Assembly: GCF_030463535.1 (NCBI RefSeq)
Contig: NC_132894.1
Coordinates: 31,231,625-31,295,624 of the forward strand
Direction of reading: 5' to 3'
Source: Salminus brasiliensis
Lineage: Eukaryota; Chordata; Actinopteri; Characiformes; Bryconidae
Length of the DNA stretch: 64,000 nt
In this document: positions 10,175 through 22,588 of the stretch, in pieces
How the letters are laid out: every line of letters starts with the position of its first letter
Numbering within the stretch: the stretch's first letter is position 1
Program-made: the position numbers and the translations under genes
The notes under the pieces: generated by a model
Databases searched by the model: none
Seen by the model: the letters and a program-made list of their open reading frames with translations, nothing else
What the model was told of the DNA's origin: nothing

Positions 10175-11750
10175 TACTTAATACTTTCTAAGCAATGGAC
10201 TGAAATACAGAATAAAACAGAGAGCCGCTGGCAGATAGAGAGCACAGCTTTCTTTGCAGACATTTGCTAGACATTTCATTCCAATAGTAGAATTTCAATA
10301 TCACTATTTCTAGTATTTTCCTTTTAACAACACCCTGGCCTTGTATTACTTGCTTTTGGAAAGTCAGTGGTCATGCATCCCATCTTGACATCTGCATCAT
10401 ATTGGAAAGTCCAGATGCCAGAGAAGTCTGCCCAGCTGCCAAAAAAAAGTTTTATTGATTTTCCAGATACCTTCCAGATTCCATAAGTCATGTAGTGCAC
10501 TCTCTTATGTATTGATTTGATATTGAAGCGTGTGTATCGCGTTCACAATAGCCAAAAAAAAAACAAGCCCATAATAAGGTCAATGTAAATCTGTTTACAT
10601 GACAGCAAAGATGCACTGCAACGCAAGAGAGCTTGAACTACAAGAGCTTTTCTTCTGTAGTCACGGATAATCATGAGGTCTTCAGGATGTGAGAATCCGA
10701 GAAGGCCATTTACAGTAATGGGGGGGGGCTGTAGGCTGCTGGTAATGCACCTGCATTAGCCACTCTTCTGTTACCGGCCATCAAATGAGACTAGCTTCAT
10801 TCTGCACGCGTGTGTGGAGCTGTACGTAGAGCCGAATGAGGCTAGCTTCAGTGGAAAGCTGCTTTTCCTCTTTTCCGTCTCTATGGTTGGAGACATTTCT
10901 AGCAGGTGCATGTGGGGAGTAACTCAGGATGCTGACGTCTGTGTGCGTTTTACAGCCTCAGCTCTGGCACTAGGGCTGGACAATGTGTCCAAATACTGTA
11001 TCAGGAGCAAGGTTTCTATCCAAGCATTTTTATGAACATTTTGCCGTATCAAATAAAAAGGTTTTATAGAAATGGCCAAATAGAATAAAGCAATGTAAAC
11101 CAATGTAAGCCATAAACCAATGCCAACCAACCAATCAACACTGGCTGACTGGATGTCACCATTCAGTAGCTACAAAACTTGACAGACCCTCAGATCCTCA
11201 GTTTTTATTATTATATATATTTTTTCATTATTTGAAAATAGCATCTGTCCTTAAACATTATATAAACATTTTATAACTAATGAACCAATAGAAAAGGACT
11301 GGGACTAAAATATCATTACATTAACCTTCATTAAACTAAATGCATTATATAAGATTCATTTTTTTCATCTAATATAAAGTTAGAATCAGATTTAACTAAG
11401 ATTTTAGCAAACTCTGCCAACAAAGCCCAGGCCCAGACTATAACGGCTAGTGCGCTACAGCACAAACAAGAAGGAATCATAACTCTTCGTTCGCAAATCA
11501 CCCTCATCATCATCATCATCATCATCTCTTCCTCTGTCTCTTCATCTCTTAAAGGCCATTATGAGCGCTTCCTCTGTCCACTCTCCGTCCACTGATTCCA
11601 TTAGCTGGCAAACGAGACAAGATACGAGGCTCTTTCGCTGGGTCACTATGGAGACTATGATTATTACGCTGCGGGCCGAGCAGGACTGTGGTCACAAATC
11701 CCAGAAAAACATCAGAGCAGATTCCAGCTTATCGGGTTCTCTTTCTTTTT

Positions 11751-11781
<31 letters not shown>

Positions 11782-11796
11782 TTGTTTGTGTGTGTT

Positions 11797-11831
<35 letters not shown>

Positions 11832-12340
11832 TAGACACACTCTCGTGTGCGATGTGCTCACTGAGGGGCTCCTTACTGATCAGATAAGATTAAGGTGGCA
11901 CGACTCCTCGACTATGTTTGATGTGCTTATTCTGTTTGGATAGCTCCTCTTAAAATAGCCGTAACTCTGCCTCTGATCTCCTGCCTCGTCTATCAGCTCT
12001 TATGAAGGCAGAGCAGAGCTTCAGCCTCATTTGCTCACAAACCGGAAACAGGCTCTAAACTTTGCCCAGACTGAAAGGATGGACGATACTGACCGCGGCC
12101 CATTTGGCTTCAAGGTGGATCATTTTAATCGATTAGTGTGAGTGTGTGTGTGTGTGTGTGTGAGAGAGAGTGTGTATCCACTTTAACATTTGTGTTTTGT
12201 AAAGCTTCAGTAATCAGTGGTGGGCTGAGAGCATTAGCCTTCTGCTGATATGACCGATCGATTTATGGAGAAGAGGAGAAGGGTGGTCATCACTGGACTC
12301 ATTAGTGGCCGATCAGCACTGCTCACACTTTATATGGGAA
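10175..12340. other. SPTBN1 intron 1, mostly unique sequence with microsatellites
   Basis: The stretch holds a (CAT)n at 11504-11526, an interrupted (TG)n/(GA)n at 11756-11832, and a (TG)n at 12139-12165. I saw no exon or transposon that I could name. Confidence 0.5.
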
Positions 12341-12349
12341 GCAAGTGGA

Positions 12350-12351
12350 GG

Positions 12352-12384
<33 letters not shown>

Positions 12385-13780
12385 GTTTTCTTCCGACTGT
12401 TTCTTCTGCTTTGTGTTTAGATATTTTCACCTCTTTCTTTCTTTCTCTTCCTACTACTTTTTTTCCTTCCTTTGCTTCTGCTATATCTGCTACTTCCCTC
12501 TTTCTCCATTTTTTTACTCTCTCTTTTATTTCTCTCTGTCTGCCTTTCTTCCCCTTTTATCTGCCCTTCTTTACTGTCTTTCTTTATGCTTGTATTCTTT
12601 CTTTGTTCTTCCTGCACATGAGTATCTTTCTCTTTTCTTTCTTTCCTGCTTCCGTCTTATTCTTCCTTTTCTTTTTCTTTATTCCTTCCTTCCTTCATTT
12701 TATTTCTTCTTCCCTTTCTTCTTTCTTCTTTTATTTTGTGTCTTTCTTCTTTCTTCTTTTTTTTTCATCTGTATTCTTACATTTTCTTTCTGTTGTTTCC
12801 TTCCTTCCTTCTTTATTGGTTTTCTTCCTTCTTTTCTTTTTTAGTTATTTAATTTTCTTTCTTTTTTCTTCTTTCTTTCTTTACTTTTTTCATTCATTCT
12901 GTCCTGCTTTCTTTCTTTTTTCTTTCATCTGTATACTTACATTTTCTTTCTTTTCTTTTCTCTTTCTTTCTTCTTTCTGTATTGTTCTTTTTGTTGTTTC
13001 CTTCCTTCCTTTCATTTTCTTCCATCTTTCTTCCTTCCTTCCTTTCTTTCTTTTCTTTTGCTTAGTTCTTTTCTTTTCTTCCTTTTTCTGTTTTCTTTCT
13101 TTTCTTTCTTTCTTTCTTTATTGTTCTTTCTTTTGTTTCCTTCCTTCCTTTCTTTCCTATTCTTCCATCTTTCTTCCTTCCTTTCTTTTTTCTTTTCTTT
13201 TGCTTAGTTCTTTTCTTTTCTTCCTTTTTTCTGTTTTCTTTCTTGCTTATTTTCTTTCTTTCTTTACTTTTTTTCTTAATTTATTTTCTTCCTTCTTTTC
13301 TTTCTTAGTTATTTAATTTTCTTTCTTTTTTCTTCTTTCTTTCTTTTCTTTTTTCTTTCCTTCCTTCCTTCTTTCATTCATTTTGTCTATTTTCTTTTTT
13401 TTATGTAGTTTCTATTTTTGCCTTGTTTCTCTTTTTATTAGTTTCCTTCCTTTTTATTCCTTCTTTTCTTTCGGCTCTTTTTTAGGGTCTCTGTTTTTGT
13501 TTCACCTCTCTCCATCTCTCGTTCTACTCTACTTTCTTTCTACTGTTTCTCACTGTCTCTGTTTCCTTTTTTCACCTCTCTCTATCTTCTACTCTCTTTC
13601 TGTAGCTCCTGTCCTGCTTTTCCGTTTTTACTCTCTCCCCTCTCTTACATCCTACCGTTCTCTCTTACACGTTTGTGTCATCCCTCCTTTCTACTGTCTT
13701 TCTTTATTCTTTTTCTCATTTTCCTTTTTTCTTTCTCTCTCCTCCCACTCCCTATCTCTCCTGCAGGAAATGAAAGCTGG
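12350..13780 (+). repeat. 1.4-kb almost pure pyrimidine tract
   Basis: The plus strand is nearly all C and T (CTTT, CCTT, TTTC units), with isolated purines, for about 1,430 bp; it starts as (CT)n at 12350-12376. Internal blocks recur, for example CTTTTGCTTAGTTCTTTTCT at 13065 and again at 13195, which shows local duplication. Because SPTBN1 runs on the minus strand, its pre-mRNA here is a purine (GA-rich) tract. Long open frames of S, F and L over it are composition artefacts. Confidence 0.93.
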
Positions 13781-14689
13781 ATAAGGCTGCAGCTCCAACA
13801 AATGGCCTCCTCTACTTTCTCTCTAGATGTGTGTTGTTTTTTCTTTCTCTCTGTGAGGGAAAACATCTCGGAGGCCTGTGGGAGCAGAGTGGGCCATTAT
13901 TATGAAACAGGAAACCGGAGCCTCCAATCTCTGTAAACTTGGCTCGATGCTCGGACCCCTGCTTAGCTTAGAAAGAGACAGCATGATCGCAGCCAACGGA
14001 CGCAGCAGGCCAACTTCTCCCACCCCCTGTGAAGACCGGAGCTCAGAACCAGCTATGACTGATCAGGTCTGCGGCCCGCACTGACACCGTATTGTTCCAG
14101 CCTCGGCGCGGTCGGACAAATAAAAAGTGGTTCTGTGTGTTTGGCATGGCAGCCCTAACGAGTAAATCACAGAGGAGAGAGGTGCGGTTTTGCCTCAGAG
14201 ATTTACAGAGTCTGCGCTTTGACTCATTTCCAGGGGACGTTCGCCTTTCCGCCAGCAGGGGGCGCTGATGGGCGGCTTCACTGCACACAACAACACTTGG
14301 GAAAGCATTTAGACGTCTGGAGCTGATCATGATTAGCTGTATCTGGGATTTGGGTTTGGTGGATATCGTCCTGAATATTTATTGGATGACAGAAGAAGCG
14401 AGGAAGAAAGGCCAAGCTTTCCCAGAAGGCTCTGAGTTTGAGGACCAACACCCTCAGCTAAAGGCTCTGCAGCTGTTTGGACGATAACGCAACACGTCTC
14501 TCACAGTCCAGCAAACACTGAACTCTGCGAAGCAGCTGCTGGTTCCGCCCTGCTGCCTCCTACACACACACACCCACACACAAACACACACCAGACAGAG
14601 ATCTGCACTAGCCGTGCAAATAACACTCGACTCAGATTTGGTACTGAACTGAACTGCTTCTTCAATTTAACACCGAAACTGCTCTGAAC

Positions 14690-15010
14690 CTGCGAGGCAC
14701 GGACCTCACAAGACCTCTGAAGACCTCCAGTGATACCTAGCACCAAGACGTTAGCGGCAGATCCCTTAGGTCCTATAAGCTGGCAGGTGGGGCTTCCATG
14801 GATCGCATCAAGGAGCCTTGGGCACCCATGACTCTGTTATCAGCTCACCAGTTTTAGTAGGTACTGACCTCTACAAACTCAAAACATCCCACAAGGCCTG
14901 CCTGATGTTTTGGAGATGTTCTGACCCATTACAGTTTGGCTCTTGTCCAGGTTGATATGGTTCTTATGCTTGCCCATTTTACCTGCTTGTTGCCTGAAAT
15001 GTTGGCTATA
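14690..15010 (-). mobile_element. Tc1/mariner family A, internally deleted copy
   Basis: It carries, in reverse, a transposase C-terminal block (AGCACCAAGACGTTAGCGGC) fused to an N-terminal block (ATGACTCTGTTATCAGCTCA ... ATGTTTTGGAGATGTTCTGA). The deletion junction lies about 14800-14830. Both terminal inverted repeats are missing. Confidence 0.8.
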
Positions 15011-15041
15011 TCCCAACCAGTTAATCAATGCTGTGATATAG

Positions 15042-15332
15042 TGGGCAGTGGTGGCTCAGCGGTTAGAGCGCCGGGCTTTTGGTAACAGGGCTGTGGGTTC
15101 AATACCCAGGCTCGGCAAGCTGCCCCTGTTGGGCCCTTGAGCAAGGCCCTTTACCCTCTCTACTCCCCGGGCGCTGGAGTTGGCTGCCCACCGCTCTGGG
15201 GGTGTGTGTACTCACTGCTCCTAGTTCACTAGTGTGTGTGTGTGTGTGTTCACTACCACAGATGGGTTAAATGCGGAGGACACATTTAGCTGTACAGTGT
15301 ACCGTGACAAATACGTGCCCCTTTACCTTTAT
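15042..15332 (+). mobile_element. tRNA-derived SINE, family 1
   Basis: A polymerase III promoter is visible: box A TGGCTCAGCGGTTAGAG near 15052 and box B GGGTTCAATAC near 15095. The body reads TTGGGCCCTTGAGCAAGGCC, and the tail contains (TG)n followed by 'GATGGGTTAAATGCGGAGGA'. A second copy lies at 16849. The tRNA-like head has not kept a functional cloverleaf in an isolated gene, so it is called a SINE. Confidence 0.85.
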
Positions 15333-16379
15333 TCGCTTCATATATCAGTGGTCTTAACGTCCTAATAATGACCGATGCTGAGCATGTTTACCTATTTAAA
15401 ATATGTAAATTATATTAAATACCAATAAAAGTCTGATACCAACATGAATCCCTACTAATTAAAGATGAATAAATTCCCATGCAGCTGATCAGCCAATAGT
15501 CATTTCTTGGAGATGCTTACAGTCACCCATCTCTCCTTTGTAAATACACGCCCTAAACCTGCTGCACAAGACACTTACGTCTCCGTTAGTTTGGCGCAGT
15601 ATGACTTGCACTCACTGATTGGTTCGGAGAGGGACGTGTCTCTGTCTCCTGAGGTTTGTTGTCAGTTCAGGAGGTCACCTTTCAGACTAGGCTCCTCACC
15701 AAGGAACCCTCTGAAGCACCTTTATTCGTAAGAGTGTAACGTGTGCGGTGACTCCTCCTAAACTAGCATTCTGCTTCCTTCGCTCGAAACAGAAAGAAAA
15801 GGCCAGTGCTAACAGCTTGGATGCAGATTTGTGGTATCACCATGGCACTCTGCATCCATGGCAACCTATTTTCTATTCTGCGCCGACACTGTAGCAGCCT
15901 GGGCCTGTGGAGAACGAGCTTCTGGTTGTGTCTGGCCCTGTGTCTTCTTCTCGCCGCCGCACTGAGAGGGTGCTGTGTGGATCTACTGTACGTCTACCCA
16001 TGACCTGCAGCGTGAGTTTCCAGCTCAGTCAGCAACAACTGCAACACATTTTCCACCACCTTTCCACCCTAACGCTCCACAGCAGCGGCGCCGCGCTCTT
16101 TAAGAGCTTCTGGGTCTGAGCTTGTGCAGTTAGCTCGGCAGCAGGATGTACATTTAAAGCCTTAATGCCTATAGGAAGCTAGCTATACATTATTCACACT
16201 GCCAGAGCAGACGTTCACACACAGCAGCTACTCAGAAGAAAGGGTCCTACATGGTTCCTCACTCTGAAAGGGGTCTTTACTAAAGACAGCGACTATACAG
16301 ACCCACAGAACAGCCACACACTCTAAACAACAGGCTTCTCCAAGGGTTCTATGCAGAATGGTTGTGGTTGGAAATGGAA

Positions 16380-17290
16380 GTGGTTCCCGTGTTGTTTTGT
16401 GGTTGCTTTGGTATTCCTTGTAGTTGCTATGGTGATGCTGAGTGGTTGCTAGATTATTGCTGCAGTGTTGCTAGGTCATTGACACCATGTTGACAAGGAG
16501 TTGCTATGATGTTATTAGGTGGTTGCTATGGTTGCTAGATGGACGTTATGGTGTTGCAGGGTTGTTGCTATAGTATTTCAGCTGGTTGCACTGGTGTTGA
16601 TTAGTGGTTGCTATGGTATCCTAGGTGGTTGCTAAGTGGTTGCTGTATGGGCGTTGTGGTGTTGCAGGGTTGTTGCTATGGTATTTCAGTTGGTTGCACT
16701 GGTGTTGATTAGTGGCTGCTATGGTATTCCAGGTGCTTGCTAAGTGGTTGCTGTATGGGCGTTATGGTGTTGCAGGGTTGTTGCTAAGGTATTTCAGTTG
16801 GTTGCACTGGTGTGGGGCAGTGGTGGCTGTAGGGAAGTGGTGGCTGTGGGGCAGTGGTGGCTCAGCGGTTAGAGCGCTGGGATATCGATAACAGGGTTGT
16901 GGGTTTGATTCCCGGGCTCGGCAAGCTGCCACTGTTGGGCCCTTGAGCAAGGCCCTTTACCCTCTCTGCTCCCCGGGCGCTGGAGTTGGCTGCCCACCGC
17001 TCTGGGTGTGTGTGTGTACTCACTGCCCCTAACATGTGTGTGTGTGAGTTCACTACCAGATGGATTAAATGCGGAGGACACATTTCGCTATACAGTGTAC
17101 AGTGTACAGTGACAAATCCGTGCACCTTTATCCTTTTGTTGATTAGTGGTTGCTATGGTATCCTCGGTGGTTGCTAAGTGGTTGCTATGGTATCCTCGGT
17201 GGTTGCTAAGTGGTTGCTAGATGTGTCTTATGGTGTTGCAGGGTTGTTGCTATGGTATTTCAGTTGGTTGCATTGGTGTTGATTAGTTGT
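16380..17290 (+). repeat. 'TGGTTGCTATGG' minisatellite with 108-bp higher-order unit, split by a SINE
   Basis: Short GGTTGCTA / GTGTTGC words repeat throughout. Between 16543 and 16810 they are organised in a 108-bp unit: the word CGTT(A/G)TGGTGTTGCAGGG recurs at 16543, 16651 and 16759. A SINE copy interrupts the array at 16849-17134. Confidence 0.88.
16849..17134 (+). mobile_element. tRNA-derived SINE, family 1, inserted in the minisatellite
   Basis: It is the same element as at 15042 (box A GGCTCAGCGGTTAGAG, box B GGGTTTGATTC). It sits inside the array unit 'GCACTGGTGTTGATTAGTGG', which is split between 16810 and 17138. Just ahead of it the SINE's first bases (GGCAGTGGTGGCTGT) are repeated twice more (16815-16848). 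Confidence 0.87.
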
Positions 17291-17758
17291 TGCTATTCTG
17301 AATTCCTAAATGGTCCTTGGTGTGGTTAAATGGTTCTTCTCTGGTCTATGATGGAGAACTAGTGGAATATATGGTTCTTTAAAGAACCTTTTAACCAGAA
17401 TTCTATAGAGCAACAAAACGAGTACCAAGTAAAGGAACCCACTTTAAATACTATATAGAACCCTTGTTGTTAAGAGTGTGAAGGACCTCATCCTGTTCCC
17501 TAAAACAGACTCTGTGGTTATAAAACCTTTATCTGGAGGTTCTTTAACCCTCAAGAACATTCTCCATACTCGCAAATATCAAGTACGAGAATGGTTCTCT
17601 TTCAGTGGGCGGTTCTTTAGAGTTCCTCTAAGGCTTCCGCACATTTTTTACTTCATCTTACCAACTGCAATTTTGTGAGGTGCTTTGGAGAACCCTTGAA
17701 GCTGTAGGCTTCCTTGCACAAGAGCATTTGAGAAAATGTGCATTTCTTTCACTAAGAT

Positions 17759-17760
<2 letters not shown>

Positions 17761-17810
<50 letters not shown>

Positions 17811-17832
17811 TAGAGTGTGTGTGTGTGTGTGT
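17761..17832 (+). repeat. (TG)n microsatellite
   Basis: About 23 TG units, a short GCGCTAGAG break, then about nine more. Open frames on both strands here are artefacts. Confidence 0.92.
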
Positions 17833-18689
17833 AGGAGGAATCTGGTGGTCTGGTCAAAATCATCTATCCAAGCTAGTTTGACACCACACTGCCCTGGTGG
17901 ACGAGTGGGCTGGAGAACCATCAGGGATGCATCCTTCAACCTGACGGAGCCCTCCCTCCACCTCCTGTTCCAACCCACACTCTCTCTCACACACACACAC
18001 TAACAGACACACGCTCTCCACACTGTCTGCACCCCCCCCACCCCCCCACACACATGCACGCTATGCAGAACCCCTCATTGCTGAACGCTCCATAAAAGCC
18101 AACTGTTCCAAGTGGAGCAGGAGGACCTTCATCCAAAGCAGGCTGAGATATCTCCCTGTGCATTCTTACTGCTCAGCTATGCCTGCTATCCATGGTATGT
18201 AGCCTAGCCTGGCACATGCTAACCTAAAATACTACTCCCTAATGTAACGGCACGGCATCTCGGGCATGTCTGAATCTAAACAATGCTAAGGTGGCGGATG
18301 CTAACGCTAGTACAGAATGTGTCTGGCCAGCTTGACTTTTCCAAAGCAAGCACCAGAACGCCAGTCGGACTGACCCTAGATAGCTTCAGCAGACACACAC
18401 ACACACACACAGTATGACTATTGTAGTGTCTGCTCGCTCGGTGCCGACAAATTCTGAGACAATGCTTCCTGTGCAGTTGCTGGTGTTGCTAAGTAACAAA
18501 ACCCAGCCAGTGCTGGTGGTGAATAAGCGGCACCATCTGGCGCTGCTGCATGTGCCCGTGTCACTCTAGGCCTGCACACATCAGAACCAGAGAGCATCAA
18601 GGAGAACGAGGGAACCGCGAGCTGCTTAGCTATACTGCATGAGAACATCTGTGGGTCTTATTAACAGGAAAAGCTTAAGTGGTTCCCAT

Positions 18690-19930
18690 TTCCATGCTCT
18701 TTTTGCTAGGGGCCTGCTATGATGCTGCAATGTGGTTGCTATGGTATTCCATGCCATTGCTATGGTGCTGCTGAGTGGCTGCAAGGTCACTGCTACATTT
18801 TTGTAATGATTAATATCATGTAGATAAGGAGTAACTATGATGTTTCTATGTGGTTGCTATGGTGTTGCTAGGTAGTGTTGTTAAGTGGTGCCAGAAGGCG
18901 CAAAACTGTTTTTGCAAGGGGCTTGCTATGGTGTTGCTATGTGGTTGCTATGGTATTCCATGTCATAGCTATGGTGTTGCTGAGTGATGCTAGAATTTGC
19001 TATATTGTTGCAGGGGGGCTGTTATGGTATTTCATTTGGTTACGTTGGTGTTATTAATGGTTGCTAGGTTGTTGCTATATGGTCACTCAGGCTAGGTGCC
19101 TGCTATGGTATTGCTATGTGGTTGCTATGGTATTCCATGTCATTGCTATGGTGCTGCTGAGTGGCTGCAAGGTCACTGCTAAAGTTTTGACAGGTCATTA
19201 ATTGCATTAGTTGCATGTTGATAAGGAGTCACTATGACGTTTCTGTGTGGTTGCTATGGGGTTGCTAGGTGGTTGCTGTAGTGTTATTAAGTGGTGTTAG
19301 AAGGCGCTAAACAGTTTTTGCAAGGTGCCTGCTTTGGTGTTGCTATGTGGTTGCTATGGTGTTATGCTAGAAGGCGCTATAGTGTTGCAGAGGGGCTGCT
19401 ATGGTATTTCAGTTGGTTAAGTTGGTGTTGATTAGTGGTTGCTAGGTGGTTGCTGAATGGTCACTAGGCAGAAACTTTTTCCTAGGTGCCTGCTATGGCA
19501 TTGCTATGCGTTTGCTAGAGTGTTGCTATGTGGGTGCAAGGTTGTTGCTACTATACTGCTAGGTGACTGATATCATGCTGCTAGGTGGTTGCTGTGGTGC
19601 TGTAAGATGGTTGCTGTAGTATTTAAGGTAGTTGCATTGGTGTTGATTAGCAGTTGCTAGGTTGTTCCTACATGGTCACTAGGGTGAAACTAGGGTTTTT
19701 GCTGGGTACCTGCTGTGGTGTTGTTATGTGGTTGCTATAGTGTTGCTAGATGATATGCTGCTTTTGTGGTTGATATGGTGTTGCTATAGTTTGGCTTAGT
19801 GGTTGATAGCTGGGGGAGTTTTGTAGGGTGACTGCTATGGTATTTCAACTTGGTTGCACTGGTGTTGCTTAGTGGTTGCTCGGGTGTTGCCAAGTGGTTA
19901 ATGGGGTTTCCTATGTGGTTGGGCATGGGT
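18690..19930 (+). repeat. Second 'GGTTGCTATGG' minisatellite
   Basis: About 1.2 kb of degenerate units (TGCTATGGTGTTGCTATGTG, TTGCTAGGTGGTTGC) with a loose longer period: the block 'TTGCTATGGTATTCCATGTC' recurs at about 18941 and 19123. It is related to the 16.4-kb array but much more diverged. Confidence 0.85.
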
Positions 19931-19994
19931 GTTACTAGTATATTAATATCATCATGGCATAAGAATACAGGTCTGAACAGAGGTCATTCACACA

Positions 19995-20195
19995 TCCCGA
20001 GTGGCTTAGCTGTCTAAGCGCAGGCTCGACCCCCGGGGACACCACAGCCATCCAAGGCTGGGAGTCCCAGACAGTATAACTGGCCTTACTCTCTCTGGGT
20101 GGACAGGGCAGGGTGGCCTCCTCTCTGGCAGTCAGAGTTCTCCTCCAAGCGTGTTGAGCTGCCCAAGAATGTTGCATTAGTGACAGTTTGAGAAG
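19995..20195 (+). mobile_element. tRNA-derived SINE, family 2
   Basis: The head CCCGAGTGGCTTAGCTGTCT resembles a tRNA box A. It is followed by GACACCACAGCCATCCAAGG and AACTGGCCTTACTCTCTCTG. The body recurs in diverged form at 26150 and 59315. Box B appears deleted in this copy (AGGCTCGACCCCCGGGGAC). Confidence 0.65.
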
Positions 20196-20970
20196 AATGT
20201 CTCACTTTATGTGATTCAGAGGAAGCACAGGCCAGCCTTTACTCTCCCAGCACCAGTACCAGTGGAGCAGAAGTCTTCCCCAACTACAGAGCCAAACCCA
20301 TAATCAATTACTGGTCATAGTTCTGCACTCTGGGCATTTGGTTTACCATTGGATGACAAATTACAAATACTTAGGCCAAGAATAACACAGCCAAGACGTT
20401 CACCAGCCTCAGGAGCCAATGCTGTAATCGATTACTGGTCATGGTTTTACGCTAAATCATCTGGACAGTTGGTTTGCCATAAACTTACAAATTGCAAACA
20501 CACAGGGCCAGCAGTCTTGTGAAACCTCCACTGCGTTTAAGAGACAGCACTGCTCTGAGAATCAAAACAGGCTGCGGCCAACATGTTGAAATGGCATAAA
20601 GCACAGTCGTCCGTTTCACCCCACCCTGGGAGACGAGCATAGCCCCTGGAGCCCGGTCAGAGAGCAGCAGGACAGACAGAGCAGGGAGGACATGAGGACG
20701 CAACCCCACAGATCAGCAGGGAACGAGACACTCTGGCTGCTCTCCCTGCACTGGAGGTTACTGGATTCCCACGGCTGCCATGCTGGAGCTCTTGAAAATC
20801 ACTTACCGGGCTGTTGATGAAAGGCATGTTTTACGGTGGCCACGGCGACATCACAGCAACTGGCAATTAATCGCTGTTTTCATCACGCTTAAAGAAAGTG
20901 CTCCACACCACTAGGGGCAGGCATTTCTATATGCTCTACCTGCTCAGCCAAAGTTGTGAAGATACACTAT

Positions 20971-21254
20971 CACTACTGTCCAAATGTTTGTGGACACTCC
21001 TTATAGTGAAGGCATTCAGCTACTTTAAGTTGCACCCAGTGCTGACACAGATGTGCAAATGCACACCTGCACACACACAGCTTGTCTAGTCCCTATAGAG
21101 AAGTATTGCCAATAGAATAGGACTCTCTGGAGCAGATAAACATGTACCTACTGGCACCATGCTGTGGATGGTGCTCTATCCAATACTTTTGGGATGAGTT
21201 GGGGAGGTGGGGATGAGGTTGGGTGGTGATCATCCAACATCCTGACTTCATTCT
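20971..21254 (+). mobile_element. Tc1-like family B, 3'-truncated
   Basis: It begins CTGTCCAAATGTTTGTGGAC and includes TAGAATAGGACTCTCTGGAG and TACTTTTGGGATGAGTTGGG. It stops after 'CATCCTGACTTCATT', where the transposase relic would continue. Confidence 0.75.
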
Positions 21255-22330
21255 CATCCACACAACAACACCTAAAACAAAAATCTCCACCTTTCTGTGA
21301 CCAAAACCTGTGTTTTTGTGTGGACGGGAGGCTAAAACGCAGAGAAAAATATCCGGATACGAGTGGACTGGGCCTAACACACCCAATTCACCTTAAGAGG
21401 GGCTTATAAGAGCAAGAGCATGAACAATGTTCAAACCCTGATTGAGAATCAACAGCTGAGACTGATGGAGCAGATGTTCCCAATTCTAGTCCTGACGTCT
21501 TCAATCTATGACTGGTTGAAACTTGATTATTAGCTTATTAACTAATTAATAAGCTCTTCATGACCTGGGCTGTGTAATGGGAGGCTAGGTTGTGGTCGGT
21601 GATGTATGTTCTGATTTAGATAGGAAGGAAGTTAGACAGGTGACACTTCACTCCAACACTCCACTGCTTCTGTAATGTATCATCATAAGCACCATCTATA
21701 TATTTACTGTACAAACAACAGAATTAGAGGAAAAACAGAGCACCATCGCAGCAGAAATACATCTCAGGGTTTGGAGTCTAACCAAACATTAAAGCAAGTC
21801 TCTTAACAAGGACACCGGACAGCCATTTCTTTGTCATTACAAACGAATGCGGTTTGGCCTTACGATATCATTTACCTTATCATTTAGTTTATCAATCTCA
21901 AGTTCTCTTTGAAGTTATCCTCACGCTGTTATTCTTCCAGCTTCCAATTAATCGCATGTGCGATCAATTCATTGTACCATAGATTTCCATTCTTACAAAA
22001 CTAGCTGGAGTCATGCAAGCTGCTTGCGGTCCTCTTTGACAAATTCGCCAAATTTGACAATAGCCAGAGCCAGAGCTGTGTTTACAAAGGCTCAAGTCCA
22101 AAAGCATTACTATTGTACTGGTTGGTCATTTACAGGATAAACAGTGACCACAATAAAGGGAAAGAATTAAAAGCCAGAAACCAGAAGTGTAAGACTGACG
22201 ATGAAGAACGTGAAGAAATGAAATGAGGTGGAAATTATTCTATTATTCATCATTCCTAAAGCCAGATAAGCTAAGTGATCCGTTTGATTCGAAATGAAAT
22301 TACAGTGCTAATGAGAAACGGAGGGCGGTA

Positions 22331-22588
22331 CTATGTCCAAATGTTTGTGGACACCCCTGCTTTAAGTTGCACCCATTGCTGGCACAGATGTAGAAATACA
22401 CGCACAGCTTGTAGAAAGAAAGGTTTTGCCAATAAGACTCTCAGGATCACATGACACTTCTCTACAGGGACTATACAAGCTGTGTTTGTGTGTGTGTGTG
22501 TGTGTGCATTTGCACACCTGTGCCGGGTAAAGGGTGCAACTTAAAGCAGTTAAAAAAGCGTTGTCCACAAATATGTGGACGCATAGTG
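22331..22588. mobile_element. Tc1-like family B, palindromic (two left ends)
   Basis: The left half (CTATGTCCAAATGTTTGTGG ... CACAGCTTGTAG) and the right half (ACTATACAAGCTGTG ... CACAAATATGTGGACGCATAG) are both copies of the same end, in opposite orientation. TA flanks both sides (22329-22330 and 22589-22590). The right half has a (TG)n. Confidence 0.75.

Noticed and set aside
12305..13784. Long plus-strand open frames (up to 323 codons) rich in F, S and L
   Set aside because: They come from the pyrimidine-only tract, which has almost no stop codons in one direction. No domain or conserved start is present.
15042..15120. tRNA gene with box A and box B
   Set aside because: The same tRNA-like head with identical downstream body and tail recurs at 16849, so it is a SINE rather than a functional tRNA gene.
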